A stretch of 64,000 nt of DNA from Streptomyces liliifuscus (GCF_016598615.1 NZ_CP066831.1:4216001-4280000), one strand, 5' to 3'; shown: positions 34,882 to 44,160, numbered from the stretch's first letter. The notes: generated by a model not told the origin, from the sequence alone. Translations and numbers: made by a program.

Positions 34882-36426
34882 CTATGCCAGCGGGCCCGTG
34901 ACGGGTTCCACGGCCTCGACCAGGTGGCCGCCGCGCACGAACGTGTCCGCGGCCGCCAGGTCCGGCGAGAGGAAGCGGTCGGGGCCCGGGCCCGCGACAC
35001 CGGCGGCGCGGGCGGCGGAGATCGCGGCCTGCGAGGCGGGTGCGGGGGTGAGGCCGGTGCGCAGCTCGATGGCGCGCGTGGCGGCGTACAGCTCGATGGC
35101 GACGATCCGGGTCAGGTTGTCGACGGCCGTACGGAGCTTGCGGGCGGCCGACCAGCCCATCGAGACGTGGTCCTCCTGCATGGCGGAGGACGGGATGGAG
35201 TCGGCGGAGGCCGGGACGGCGAGCCGCTTCATCTCGCTGACCAGGGCGGCCTGCGTGTACTGGGCGATCATCAGGCCGGAGTCGACACCGGCGTCGTCCG
35301 CGAGGAACGGCGGCAGGCCGTGCGAGCGGTTCTTGTCGAGGAGCCGGTCCGTACGGCGCTCGGTGATGGAGCCCAGGTCGGCGGCGGCGATGGCGAGGAA
35401 GTCCAGGACGTAGGCGACCGGGGCGCCGTGGAAGTTGCCGTTCGACTCGACGCGGCCGTCGGGCAGGACGACGGGGTTGTCGACGGCTGAGGCGAGTTCG
35501 CGGTCGGCGACCAGGCGGGCGTGGGTCATGGTGTCGCGGCCGGCGCCCGCGACCTGCGGGGCACAGCGCACGGAGTAGGCGTCCTGGACGCGGGGGGCGT
35601 CGTCCTGGTGGTGACCGGTCAGCTCCGAACCCTTCAGCACGGCCAGCATGTTGGCGGCGCTGGCGCCCTGGCCCGGGTGGGGGCGGATGGCGTGCAGTTC
35701 GGGGGCGAGGACCCGGTCGGTGCCGAGGAGCGCTTCGAGGGAGAGGGCCGCGGTGATGTCGGCGGACTTGTAGAGGGTGTCGAGGTCGGCGAGGGCCATG
35801 ACCAGCATGCCGAGCATGCCGTCGGTGCCGTTGAGGAGGGCCAGGCCCTCCTTCTCGCGCAGTTCGACGGGCTCGATGCCGTGCGCGGCAAGGAGTTCAC
35901 CGGCGGGGCGAATCGTTCCGTCCGGGCCCTCCGCGTCCCCCTCGCCCATGAGCGTCAGGGCGCAGTGGGAGAGCGGCGCGAGGTCGCCGGAGCAGCCGAG
36001 CGAGCCGAACTCGTGGACGACCGGGGTGATACCGGCGTTCAGGATGTCGGCCATGGTCTGCGCGACGGACGGACGGACGCCGGTGTGGCCCGAACACACG
36101 GTCTTCAGCCGCAGGAACATCAGGGCGCGGACGACCTCGCGCTCGACGTGCGGGCCCATTCCGGCGGCGTGCGACCGCACGATGTTGCGCTGCAGCTGGG
36201 CGCGCAGCTCCGGGCTGATGTGCCGGGTCGCGAGGGCTCCGAAGCCGGTGGAGACCCCGTACACGGGCTCCGGCTTGGCCGCCAGCGCGTCCACGATCTC
36301 GCGGGCCGCGGCGAGCGCGGACACCGCCTCGTCGGAGAGCTCGACCCGGGCGCCGCCGCGCGCCACAGCGAGAACGTCGGACGCGGTGACACCCGTCGTC
36401 CCCACCACCACAGTGTGCATATCCAT
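34882..36426 (-). CDS. hutH: Histidine ammonia-lyase
   Basis: A 514-residue enzyme that converts L-histidine to trans-urocanate, the first step of histidine use. The MIO cofactor forms from CSG in GSLGCSGDLAPLSH (about residue 146); Cys in place of Ala is allowed in this family. Other family marks are YGVSTGFGALA, QRNIVRSHAAG and NGTDGMLGM. The remaining hut genes are not adjacent, as I recall is usual in Streptomyces. ATG 36426 or ATG 36420 are both possible; TACGCT 7 nt before 36426 suggests leaderless transcription. Confidence 0.95.
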   Translation of the reverse strand: MDMHTVVVGTTGVTASDVLAVARGGARVELSDEAVSALAAAREIVDALAAKPEPVYGVSTGFGALATRHISPELRAQLQRNIVRSHAAGMGPHVEREVVRALMFLRLKTVCSGHTGVRPSVAQTMADILNAGITPVVHEFGSLGCSGDLAPLSHCALTLMGEGDAEGPDGTIRPAGELLAAHGIEPVELREKEGLALLNGTDGMLGMLVMALADLDTLYKSADITAALSLEALLGTDRVLAPELHAIRPHPGQGASAANMLAVLKGSELTGHHQDDAPRVQDAYSVRCAPQVAGAGRDTMTHARLVADRELASAVDNPVVLPDGRVESNGNFHGAPVAYVLDFLAIAAADLGSITERRTDRLLDKNRSHGLPPFLADDAGVDSGLMIAQYTQAALVSEMKRLAVPASADSIPSSAMQEDHVSMGWSAARKLRTAVDNLTRIVAIELYAATRAIELRTGLTPAPASQAAISAARAAGVAGPGPDRFLSPDLAAADTFVRGGHLVEAVEPVTGPLA

Positions 36427-36433
36427 ATTCAGG

Positions 36434-36439
36434 AGCGTA
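36434..36439 (-). promoter_or_regulatory. -10 box of hutH (leaderless)
   Basis: TACGCT on the minus strand lies 7 nt before the ATG at 36426; no ribosome site in between. Confidence 0.4.
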
Positions 36440-36531
36440 CGCAGTGAATGCCTTGGTGTCACTAGTGGGTGGCGGGTTGGGTCCTTACACACAGGACCCC
36501 ACAGGGACCAGAAGGGACGGACGGGGCCGCC

Positions 36532-37674
36532 CTACCGGCGGCCGCGGAAGCGCCGGCGTTCGGCCGCCGCGGGCGGGGGTGCGTCGGCGAGGCGTACGAC
36601 GGGGTCGTCCGGCCCCTCGCGGCCCGCGACGACGGGCTTGGCGGAGCGTACGGCCTTGGCGCGGTACTGGGCCGCGTCGGCGAGCCGGAAGAGCCGCCGG
36701 GCCGAGCGGACGGGCCCGAGCGGGTCCTCGGTGGAGGCGACCCCGCACGCGACGCCCTCGCCGAGCTCCAACTCGGCGGCGCGGCGGCACAGTTCGTCGG
36801 CGACGCGCACGACCTCGTCGGCGGCCGGGCCCACGGCCAGCAGACAGAACTCGTCACCGCCGAGGCGGGCGGCGAGCGTGCCGGGCAGCATCGCGCCGCA
36901 CAGCGAGAGGACGGACCCGAAGCGCTCCAGGAGCCGGTCGCCGACGGCGTGGCCCCGGGTGTCGTTGACGCGCTTGAGGCCGTTGAGGTCGCAGACGACG
37001 AGGCTCACGACCACGCCCTCGGCACGGTGGCGTTCGATGGCCTCGTCCAGCCGCATGTCCACGGCACGGCGGTTCGCGAGGCCGGTGAGCGCGTCGGTGA
37101 AGGCGAGGCGGCGGGCCTCCTCCAGGCGTTCGGTCTGTGCGATCCCGGCGGCGACCACGGAGGCGAGGACGGTCGCGAAGTCGGCGTCGGCGCGGTCGAA
37201 GACGGGGGCTCCGGCCGGGCGGGCGACGTACAGCTCGCCCCAGGCGCGCCCGTGCATGACGATCGGCGCGACGACACAGCACCCGCGGCCGCGTCTGCGC
37301 AGGGCGGCGACGCGCTGATGGCAGTACCCGGCGTGCCCGGTGGCCGGCCCCTCGGCCGTCTCCACCCAGGCGTTGGGTCCGCCGCCGCCGACCCAGCGTT
37401 CGTGCAGGAACTCCGTGATCTCCGGGAACTGGTGCACGGGGTAGGCCTCGTCCTCCGGGAACTCCTCCTCGTCCCGGGCCCGGTCCCCCACGTTCGCCAG
37501 GACCCGCAGCCGGCCGAGCTCCCGCTCCCACACGGACAGCGCGGCGAAGCTCCCGCCCAGTGCCCGGCAGGCGCCGGCCGCCGCCGCGCGCCACGACTCC
37601 CGCGGGGCGTGCGCGGCGGCCATGCCCTGCGCCAGCGCCACCACGGCCCTCAACCGCACATCGTCACCGCCCAT
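36532..37674 (-). CDS. GAF-GGDEF diguanylate cyclase
   Basis: A 380-residue protein. Residues about 20-180 form a GAF-like sensor domain (SFAALSVWERELGRLRVLANVG, CCVVAPIVMHGRAWGELYVA). Residues about 195-360 are a GGDEF domain beginning FTDALTGLANRRA with an intact active site RLGGDEF and the DLNGLKRVNDTRGHAVGD metal and substrate region. The RxxD inhibitory site five residues before GGDEF is absent (TLAARLGGDEF), so product inhibition may be weak. It has no EAL domain and no membrane helix. It should make cyclic di-GMP, which controls Streptomyces development through BldD. GTG 37677 or ATG 37674 is the start; GGAG lies close. Confidence 0.93.
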   Translation of the reverse strand: MGGDDVRLRAVVALAQGMAAAHAPRESWRAAAAGACRALGGSFAALSVWERELGRLRVLANVGDRARDEEEFPEDEAYPVHQFPEITEFLHERWVGGGGPNAWVETAEGPATGHAGYCHQRVAALRRRGRGCCVVAPIVMHGRAWGELYVARPAGAPVFDRADADFATVLASVVAAGIAQTERLEEARRLAFTDALTGLANRRAVDMRLDEAIERHRAEGVVVSLVVCDLNGLKRVNDTRGHAVGDRLLERFGSVLSLCGAMLPGTLAARLGGDEFCLLAVGPAADEVVRVADELCRRAAELELGEGVACGVASTEDPLGPVRSARRLFRLADAAQYRAKAVRSAKPVVAGREGPDDPVVRLADAPPPAAAERRRFRGRR

Positions 37675-37786
37675 CACTCCAGGTTAGGTATGTTTGTAAT
37701 GATTTGGGACATTGATGCGGCGAACAGGGGTCCGGGGCGGGCCTTTCCCTCCAGGCGACCGGCTGCGATGATCGGGACGCAGGGAA

Positions 37787-37802
37787 GTTAACCGCCGTTA
37801 AC
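37787..37802. promoter_or_regulatory. Candidate operator: paired GTTAAC sites
   Basis: GTTAAC-CGCC-GTTAAC, two perfect half-sites spaced one helical turn apart, 30 bp before the hydratase ATG in the divergent region with the GGDEF gene. The regulator is unknown. Confidence 0.5.
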
Positions 37803-37832
37803 GTGGACCGTGAAGTGGACCGGGAGGGCCTC

Positions 37833-38645
37833 ATGTCCGAGCAAGGCGCGGAGCAGCGGTTCGGGGAGTACGTCGTGGTGCGACGCCATACGTCGTCGTA
37901 CGTCGCCGAGCTCGTCCTGGACCGGCCCAAGGCCATGAACGCCGTGTCGACGGACATGGCCCGCTCCATCGCCGCGGCGTGCGAGGCGCTGGCCGCTGAC
38001 CGGGACGTCCGGGCGGTCGTCCTCACCTCCACCCACGAGCGGGCCTTCTGCGTCGGCGCCGACCTCAAGGAGCGCAACTCCCTCACGGACGCCGAGCTGG
38101 TCCGTCAGCGTCCGCTCGCGCGGGCCGCGTACACGGGCGTACTCGATCTGCCGATGCCCACCATCGCCGCCGTGCACGGGTTCGCGCTGGGCGGCGGTTT
38201 CGAGCTGGCCCTGGCCTGCGATCTGATCGTGGCGGACGGTACGGCCGTGGTGGGGCTGCCCGAGGTGTCCGTCGGCGTCATTCCCGGGGGCGGGGGTACG
38301 CAGTTGCTGCCGCGGCGGGTGGGTGCGGCGCGGGCGGCGGAGCTGATCTTCACGGCTCGGCGGGTGGAGGCGGCGGAGGCGCGGGAGCTGGGGCTGGTCG
38401 ATGTCCTGGTTGCCGTGGGCGAGGACCGAGCGGAGGGGTTGGCCGTGGCCGGCCGTATCGCCGTCAACTCGCCCGTCGGGCTGCGGGCCGCCAAGCGGGC
38501 GCTTCGGCTCGGGCACGGGCTCGATCTCCGCGCGGGCCTGGAGATCGAGGACGCCGCGTGGCGCTCGGTCGCCTTCTCGGGCGACCGGGCGGAGGGGGTG
38601 GCGGCGTTCAACGAGAAGCGCCGCCCGGAGTGGCCCGGGGAGTAG
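37833..38645 (+). CDS. Enoyl-CoA hydratase/isomerase family protein
   Basis: A 270-residue crotonase-fold protein. The oxyanion-hole segments are FCVGADLKE (about 69-77) and the HGFALGGGFELALACDLIVA motif; the catalytic acidic residues are at LPEVSVGVIPGGGGTQLLPR. It hydrates trans-2-enoyl-CoA esters, as in beta-oxidation or branched-chain amino acid degradation. ATG 37833 is preceded by GGGAGG at 7 nt, which decides it against the upstream GTG. Nearby acyl-CoA carboxylase genes make a role in acyl-CoA breakdown plausible. Confidence 0.93.
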   Translation: MSEQGAEQRFGEYVVVRRHTSSYVAELVLDRPKAMNAVSTDMARSIAAACEALAADRDVRAVVLTSTHERAFCVGADLKERNSLTDAELVRQRPLARAAYTGVLDLPMPTIAAVHGFALGGGFELALACDLIVADGTAVVGLPEVSVGVIPGGGGTQLLPRRVGAARAAELIFTARRVEAAEARELGLVDVLVAVGEDRAEGLAVAGRIAVNSPVGLRAAKRALRLGHGLDLRAGLEIEDAAWRSVAFSGDRAEGVAAFNEKRRPEWPGE

Positions 38646-38648
38646 TTC

Positions 38649-38879
38649 TTCGCCCCCGCCGCCCCTACCCATTCCCGTCACTTACTCGGGGGCTACGCCC
38701 CCGAACCCCCAAAAGACCAAAAGACTGCGCAGTTCCCCGCGCCCCTAAGTACCTGGGTACCTAGGGGCGCGGGGAACTGCGCGACAAGCCCCCACCGGGC
38801 CCGCACCCAAAATCGCACCCGCCGGGGTCTGGGGCGGAGCCCCAGGGGACGGGAATGGGTAGGGGCGGCGGGGGCGGAA
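38649..38879. repeat. Intergenic mosaic repeat with nested palindromes (modules D-A'-A-C-D')
   Basis: Outer arms 38649-38679 and 38848-38879 are inverted copies of module D. Within them, 38727-38781 is a 55-bp near-perfect palindrome made from two inverted copies of module A (AGGGGCGCGGGGAACTGCGC) meeting at a GTACC joint, with one mismatch. Module C (GGGTCTGGGGCGGAGCCCCA) follows. It fills most of the 391-bp gap after the hydratase gene. Confidence 0.85.
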
Positions 38880-39036
38880 GAAACCTTCGCGAACCCACAA
38901 CCACCCCCGAACCGTCGGAGACGCCCCGTTCGGGTGATGGCGCACCCGACTCACCCCCAACCACCCCAGGACACGCATAACCTGCGCACCGCGACAGCGC
39001 GCCGGGGGGCGCCCTCGCATCGGGGAGGGGAACCGC

Positions 39037-39756
39037 ATGCCACACACGGCAACGAAGCCGGCACCGGTCACACCGGAGACGACACCACCGGAACCGGTCA
39101 CCGCCCGCCCCCGAGGACGCCACCGCAAACCCCGCCCCCGCCGAATCCTGTTCGCGGTGGGCGGCCTGGCCCTGGCCGCAGGAGCCCTGAGCCTCCTGCG
39201 AATGGCACCCCAGCCCACCGGCGGAGGCACCGGCGTGGAGGCAACGGACATCGACCCCAGCGCGGCCAGTTCGGCGGACAGCCCGACTCAGGACGACGCG
39301 GGAGCGGTACCCGTAGCCGCACCACCCACCGCAGGCGCGACCCCCTCGACCACGGCCACCACGGGCCCTTCGGGAGCCACATCAACCACCGAACCGAACG
39401 GACCGAACGGGCTGGACAACCCCAACGACTCCTACGGGCCGAACGGAGCGTCCGTCCCGGGCGCACAGCGCGGAGCCACAGGTCCGGCCGGAGTCCCAGG
39501 ACCGGCGGCAGGCACCCGCAACCCCGCCCCCAACCCCTCCGACGCCCTCCAGGGCGCCCTCCCCATCACCACAACCCCACCCGCCCGAGCAGGTCGGCAA
39601 CCGGCAGCGCCCCGACCCCCCGCCGCCACACCCTCGGCACCCGCGCCGACCCCGACATCGCCCGGCGCACCACAGAACCCCGCCCGCCCGGGCGCGGGCC
39701 TGTGCGTCCCGGTCGTGGGCCTGTGCTTCGACGGAAACGACAGCAACGACAGGTAG
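39037..39756 (+). CDS. Single-pass membrane protein with long disordered outer tail
   Basis: A 239-residue protein with a basic cytoplasmic N-terminus (RGRHRKPRPRR, about 26-36), one helix (ILFAVGGLALAAGALSLL, 37-54) and an outer part rich in Pro, Thr, Ser and Gly. The C-terminus carries two cysteines in CVPVVGLCFDG that could form a small disulfide loop. No known domain. A gene of this type lies at the same place beside cya in S. coelicolor as I recall. It ends 27 bp from the convergent cyclase gene; function unknown. Confidence 0.75.
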   Translation: MPHTATKPAPVTPETTPPEPVTARPRGRHRKPRPRRILFAVGGLALAAGALSLLRMAPQPTGGGTGVEATDIDPSAASSADSPTQDDAGAVPVAAPPTAGATPSTTATTGPSGATSTTEPNGPNGLDNPNDSYGPNGASVPGAQRGATGPAGVPGPAAGTRNPAPNPSDALQGALPITTTPPARAGRQPAAPRPPAATPSAPAPTPTSPGAPQNPARPGAGLCVPVVGLCFDGNDSNDR

Positions 39757-39783
39757 GAACGGGCAGGGAGAGGCCACCAACCG

Positions 39784-41232
39784 CTAGTTGCTGCGCCGCC
39801 TGAGCTGCCACGGCTCGACCACTCCCAGGCCTCGCACCGCCCGCTGCCACATCGGCTGAAGCGCGAAGCGGTAGGACGGCGGCTCCTCGCCCTCCTTCTC
39901 CGCGGCGGCGGCCTCGTCGGCGGCAGCGGTCTCGGAGGCGGGCGCGTCGCCGGTCCGGGTGAGTTCCTCGGCGAACGCCCCGTCCACGAGGACGGCGTCC
40001 TTCGGAGCTATCGAGGTCAACCGGGACGCGAGGTTGACGGTCGTACCGAAGACATCGCCCATACGGGTGGTCACCGTGCCGAAGGCGATACCGACGCGCA
40101 GCTCGGGCATCGTCTCGTCACCGGCCATGGTCTCGATCAGCCGCAACGCGATCTCGGCGGCGACGCCCGCGTCGTCGGCCGCGTACAGCACCTCGTCGCC
40201 CAGCGTCTTGATCAGGCGCCCGCCGTGCGCGGCCACCAGGTCCGCCGCGGTGGTCTCGAAGGCCTCGACGAGTTCGCCGAGTTCCTCCTCCTCCATGCGC
40301 CGGGTCAGCCGTGTGAAGCCGACCAGGTCGGCGAAGCCGACGGCGAGACGCCGGTCGACCATCTCCTCGTCGTCCGCGGCCTGCACGACGCGGCCGGTCG
40401 CGGCGGCGAGCTGGCGCCGCCAGACATAGACGAGGAACTCCTCCAGCTCGGGCAGGAGCAGCTCGACGAGGGGGTACGTGACCTCGGTGCGCGTCATGCC
40501 CGGTTCCGGGGGCTCGGTGAGGCCCTCCAGGAAGGAGTCGATCTGCCACTCGGCCAGCCGCGCGGTGGTCTGGCCGGTCGAACGGGCCACCTGGACCGCC
40601 ATCGCCTCGCTGAGCAGCCCCGCCTCGACCAGTCCGGAGAGCCGGCGCAGAGCCAGTACGTCGGCCTCGGTGAGCGCCTTGGCCTGGCCGATGTCCGCGA
40701 AGCCCATGGCCCGCCAGAAACGGGTGGCCAGCTCCACGGAGACGCCCGCGCTGCGGGCGGCCTGGAAGGGGGTGTAGCGGCGCTCGGCACCGAGGATGAG
40801 CTGTTCGAGCCGCAGGGCCAGCGGATCCTCCTCGGAGGCGGCAGCCTGCGCCTCCGCACGGTCGGCCCGCTCACTCCGTCCAGCAGCCTCCGCCCGGCCC
40901 GAGGTCTCCGCCCGACCAGCGGTCTCCGCCCGGCCCTCGGTCGACGTCCCGCCCAATGTCTCCGCTGCTTCCGCCGCCTTCGCCCGATCCACCTGATCCG
41001 ACGTCTCGGGCGCACTCGGCGCCCCATCCGGCGTCTCCGTCCGGTCCGGCGTCTCCGCCCGGTCCGTTCGGCCGTCCTGCGCGTCCACTCGGTCCTGTTC
41101 CTCCACCCGCGCGTGCGCCTCGGCCCGATCGATCCGTGCGGCCGCCGTGTCGGCGACAGACCCGGTGGTACGCCCCGGCTCACCGTCGGAGGCGGTGTCA
41201 CCCGTGCCGGAGCCCGTGTCGTCGACGGTCAC
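39784..41232 (-). CDS. cya: Class III adenylate cyclase
   Basis: A 482-residue cyclase. The N-terminal 130 residues are disordered and hold imperfect repeats of the form GRAETA. A helical regulatory domain (about 140-260, LRLEQLILGAERRYTPFQAARSAGVS) precedes the cyclase domain (about 300-450): metal-binding Asp in GFADLVGFT, KTLGDEVLY, and FGTTVNLASRL for the transition state. cAMP made here takes part in germination and development in Streptomyces. GTG 41232 has GGAAGGGCAGCAGG upstream. Convergent with the Pro/Thr-rich membrane protein gene. Confidence 0.93.
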   Translation of the reverse strand: MTVDDTGSGTGDTASDGEPGRTTGSVADTAAARIDRAEAHARVEEQDRVDAQDGRTDRAETPDRTETPDGAPSAPETSDQVDRAKAAEAAETLGGTSTEGRAETAGRAETSGRAEAAGRSERADRAEAQAAASEEDPLALRLEQLILGAERRYTPFQAARSAGVSVELATRFWRAMGFADIGQAKALTEADVLALRRLSGLVEAGLLSEAMAVQVARSTGQTTARLAEWQIDSFLEGLTEPPEPGMTRTEVTYPLVELLLPELEEFLVYVWRRQLAAATGRVVQAADDEEMVDRRLAVGFADLVGFTRLTRRMEEEELGELVEAFETTAADLVAAHGGRLIKTLGDEVLYAADDAGVAAEIALRLIETMAGDETMPELRVGIAFGTVTTRMGDVFGTTVNLASRLTSIAPKDAVLVDGAFAEELTRTGDAPASETAAADEAAAAEKEGEEPPSYRFALQPMWQRAVRGLGVVEPWQLRRRSN

Positions 41233-41448
41233 GCCTGCTGCCCTTCCGATCTGCCGCGGTCAGGTATCGACCGGCCTCAACTCTACGGCAGGTGTGCCCT
41301 GGGTCACTCCCGACCGCCGAGGCCGGACGGCCCGAGGCCCACTCCTCCCGCATAGGTCCGGCGGCCCACCCCCACTCGTACGGCCCGTACGCGCTCCTTG
41401 CTCACCACCAGGCACGAAGTGTCCCGCGCGCCCCTGTGGACACGTCCG

Positions 41449-42351
41449 TCACCGGTCCCCCGCGTCTCCCGTGTCCCCCGCCGGCCGCAGATGCACGATG
41501 TCCCCCGCCCCCACGGGCTGCTGCACGCCCTCCGCCGTGGCCAGGACCAGTCGTCCGTCGCCGTCCACGGCCACCGCCTCCCCGGTGATCGACTTCCCGC
41601 CGGGCAGTTCGGCCCGCACGACCCGCCCGAGCGTGGCGCATCCGGCGGCGTACGTGTCCTGGAGGCCGGACCCGGCCGGGTCGCCGCCCACGCTGCGCCA
41701 CTTCTCGTACCACTGGCCGAGAGAGCGGAGCACGGCCCGCAGGATCGTGTCACGGTCCGTGGTCGTCGCTCCCGCGAGGACGAGCGAACCCGCGCCGGGC
41801 ACGGGCAGCTCGTCCTCGCGGAGCGTGACGTTGATGCCGATGCCGACGACGACCGCGTCGGGCCCGGCACGCTCGGCGAGGATGCCGCCGGTCTTGCGTT
41901 CCCGGCCGTCCACCGTGACCAGCAGGTCGTTGGGCCACTTGAGTGCCGTGTCGACCCCGGCCGCCCGGGACAGCGCGGTGGCGGTCGCGACCCCGGCGAG
42001 CAGCGGCAGCCAGCCCCAGCGCTCGACCGGCACCTCGGTCGGTTTCAGCAGGACCGAGAAGAAGAGGCCCGAGCGGGGAGGTGCCGTCCACCGCCGGTCC
42101 AGACGCCCGCGCCCGGCGTCCTGCTCCTCGGCGACGAGGATCGCCCCCTCCTCCGCCTCTCCCTCCGTGGCGAGGGCGACGAGGTCGGAGTTGGTGGAGC
42201 CGGTGCGCTGCACCACGTCGACATCACACCAGAGACCCTCGTGCCCACCGTTGCGTACGAGCGCGCGGCGCAGGGCCACGGCGTTGAGCGGTGGACGGTC
42301 CAGGTCGGACCACCGATTGCTGTTCGCGTCTGAGTCGTCTCGCGGCGTCAT
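41449..42351 (-). CDS. birA: Biotin-[acetyl-CoA-carboxylase] ligase
   Basis: A 300-residue biotin protein ligase without a DNA-binding domain. The catalytic motif is AEEQDAGRGRLDRRW (about 83-97, the GRGRxxRxW loop that binds biotinyl-AMP); LKWPNDLLV and KTGGILAE hold the catalytic lysine region; a C-terminal SH3-like domain follows. It attaches biotin to AccA2, encoded 5 kb away. ATG 42351 has GGGTGGG upstream and removes an implausible N-terminal tail. It is divergent from pccB. Confidence 0.93.
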   Translation of the reverse strand: MTPRDDSDANSNRWSDLDRPPLNAVALRRALVRNGGHEGLWCDVDVVQRTGSTNSDLVALATEGEAEEGAILVAEEQDAGRGRLDRRWTAPPRSGLFFSVLLKPTEVPVERWGWLPLLAGVATATALSRAAGVDTALKWPNDLLVTVDGRERKTGGILAERAGPDAVVVGIGINVTLREDELPVPGAGSLVLAGATTTDRDTILRAVLRSLGQWYEKWRSVGGDPAGSGLQDTYAAGCATLGRVVRAELPGGKSITGEAVAVDGDGRLVLATAEGVQQPVGAGDIVHLRPAGDTGDAGDR

Positions 42352-42528
42352 GCAACCCACCCTAGGTGTGGTAAACGCCGCACTGCCGAACGGTAGGCAC
42401 GCCACTACGCTACGGATGAGTAGCCAACCCCCCTTCTGAGCACCACCCAGCACCGTTCAGCACGTCCGAAGCACCTCGTGTCACCTCACCCTCACGTCCC
42501 CACTGAGCAGGCAGGGAGCCGCATCCCG

Positions 42529-44127
42529 ATGTCCGAGCCGGAACAGCAGCATGAGATCGACATCCACACCACCGCGGGCAAGCTCGCGGATCTGCGGCGC
42601 CGCATCGACGAGGCGACGCACGCCGGCTCGGCGCGTGCCGTCGAAAAGCAGCACGCCAAGGGCAAGTTGACGGCTCGTGAGCGGATCGAGCTGCTGCTGG
42701 ACGAGAGCTCCTTCGTGGAGTTCGACGAGTTCGCGCAGCATCGCTCGACGGACTTCGGCCTGGAGAACAACCGCCCGTACGGCGACGGGGTCGTGACCGG
42801 CTACGGCACGGTGGACGGGCGCCCGGTCGCCGTGTTCTCCCAGGACTTCACGGTCTTCGGCGGCGCGCTCGGCGAGGTCTACGGCCAGAAGATCATGAAG
42901 GTGATGGACTTCGCGCTGAAGACCGGCTGTCCGGTCATCGGCATCAACGACTCGGGCGGCGCCCGTATCCAGGAGGGCGTCTCGGCGCTCGGCATGTACG
43001 GCGAGATCTTCCGCCGCAACACCCACGCCTCGGGTGTCATCCCGCAGATCAGCCTGGTCGTCGGCCCGTGCGCGGGCGGCGCGGTCTACTCCCCCGCGAT
43101 CACCGACTTCACGGTGATGGTCGACCAGACCTCGCACATGTTCATCACAGGCCCGGACGTCATCAAGACGGTCACCGGCGAGGACGTCGGCTTCGAGGAG
43201 CTGGGCGGCGCGCGCACGCACAACGCGGTGTCGGGCGTGGCCCATCACATGGCGGGCGACGAGAAGGACGCGATCGAGTACGTCAAGTCGCTGCTGTCCT
43301 ACCTCCCGTCGAACAACCTCAGTGAGCCGCCCGCCTTCCCGGAGGAGGCGGACCTGGCCCTGACGGACGAGGACCGCGAGCTCGACACGCTGATCCCGGA
43401 CAGCGCGAACCAGCCGTACGACATGCACACGGTGATCGAACACGTCCTGGACGACGCCGAGTTCTTCGAGACCCAGCCGCTGTTCGCGCCGAACATCCTC
43501 ACCGGCTTCGGCCGGGTCGAGGGCCACCCGGTGGGCATCGTCGCCAACCAGCCGATGCAGTTCGCGGGCTGTCTCGACATCGACGCGAGCGAGAAGGCGG
43601 CCCGCTTCGTCCGCACCTGCGACGCCTTCAACGTCCCGGTCATCACGTTCGTGGACGTCCCCGGCTTCCTCCCCGGCGTCGACCAGGAGCACACGGGCAT
43701 CATCCGCAGAGGCGCGAAGCTGATCTACGCGTACGCGGAGGCCACGGTCCCGCTGATCACGGTCATCACCCGCAAGGCCTTCGGCGGCGCGTACGACGTC
43801 ATGGGCTCCAAGCACCTGGGCGCCGACCTCAACCTCGCCTGGCCGACCGCCCAGATCGCCGTGATGGGCGCGCAGGGCGCGGTGAACATCCTGCACCGCC
43901 GCACCATCGCCGCGGCCCCCGCCGACGAGCAGGAGGCCACCCGGGCCCGCCTGATCCAGGAGTACGAGGACACGCTCCTCAACCCCTACACGGCCGCCGA
44001 GCGCGGCTACATCGACGGCGTGATCCTGCCGTCCGACACCCGCTCCCACCTCGTACGCGGCCTGCGGTCGCTGCGTACGAAGCGGGAGTCCCTGCCGCCG
44101 AAGAAGCACGGCAACATCCCCCTGTAG
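42529..44127 (+). CDS. pccB: Propionyl-CoA carboxylase beta subunit
   Basis: A 532-residue carboxyltransferase. The crotonase-like halves hold GINDSGGARIQEGVSALGMYGEIFRRN and the GPCAGGAVYSPA oxyanion segment (N half), and FVDVPGFLPGVDQEHTGIIRRGAKLIYA and ITRKAFGGAYDVMGSKH (C half). Asp at the FMITGPDVIKTVTGEDV substrate position is the residue associated with propionyl-CoA preference. With AccA2 and the epsilon subunit it makes methylmalonyl-CoA for polyketide and odd-chain metabolism. ATG 42529 has AGGGAG upstream. First gene of an operon with pccE. Confidence 0.96.
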   Translation: MSEPEQQHEIDIHTTAGKLADLRRRIDEATHAGSARAVEKQHAKGKLTARERIELLLDESSFVEFDEFAQHRSTDFGLENNRPYGDGVVTGYGTVDGRPVAVFSQDFTVFGGALGEVYGQKIMKVMDFALKTGCPVIGINDSGGARIQEGVSALGMYGEIFRRNTHASGVIPQISLVVGPCAGGAVYSPAITDFTVMVDQTSHMFITGPDVIKTVTGEDVGFEELGGARTHNAVSGVAHHMAGDEKDAIEYVKSLLSYLPSNNLSEPPAFPEEADLALTDEDRELDTLIPDSANQPYDMHTVIEHVLDDAEFFETQPLFAPNILTGFGRVEGHPVGIVANQPMQFAGCLDIDASEKAARFVRTCDAFNVPVITFVDVPGFLPGVDQEHTGIIRRGAKLIYAYAEATVPLITVITRKAFGGAYDVMGSKHLGADLNLAWPTAQIAVMGAQGAVNILHRRTIAAAPADEQEATRARLIQEYEDTLLNPYTAAERGYIDGVILPSDTRSHLVRGLRSLRTKRESLPPKKHGNIPL

Positions 44128-44160
44128 GACGCCGGTCGAGAGTCGAGAGCGGGAACGTTC

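Noticed and set aside
34882..36426. Cys in place of Ala in the MIO triad of histidine ammonia-lyase
   Set aside because: The family pattern permits Ala or Cys at this place, so it is not evidence of inactivity.
37787..37802. GTTAAC pair as simple restriction-like chance palindromes
   Set aside because: Not rejected as chance: two AT-containing hexamers at one-turn spacing are unlikely in this GC-rich DNA, so it is kept as a finding at low interest.
42481..44109. 542-codon open frame opposite pccB
   Set aside because: The plus strand encodes a full-length carboxyltransferase with all motifs; the minus frame is a composition artefact.
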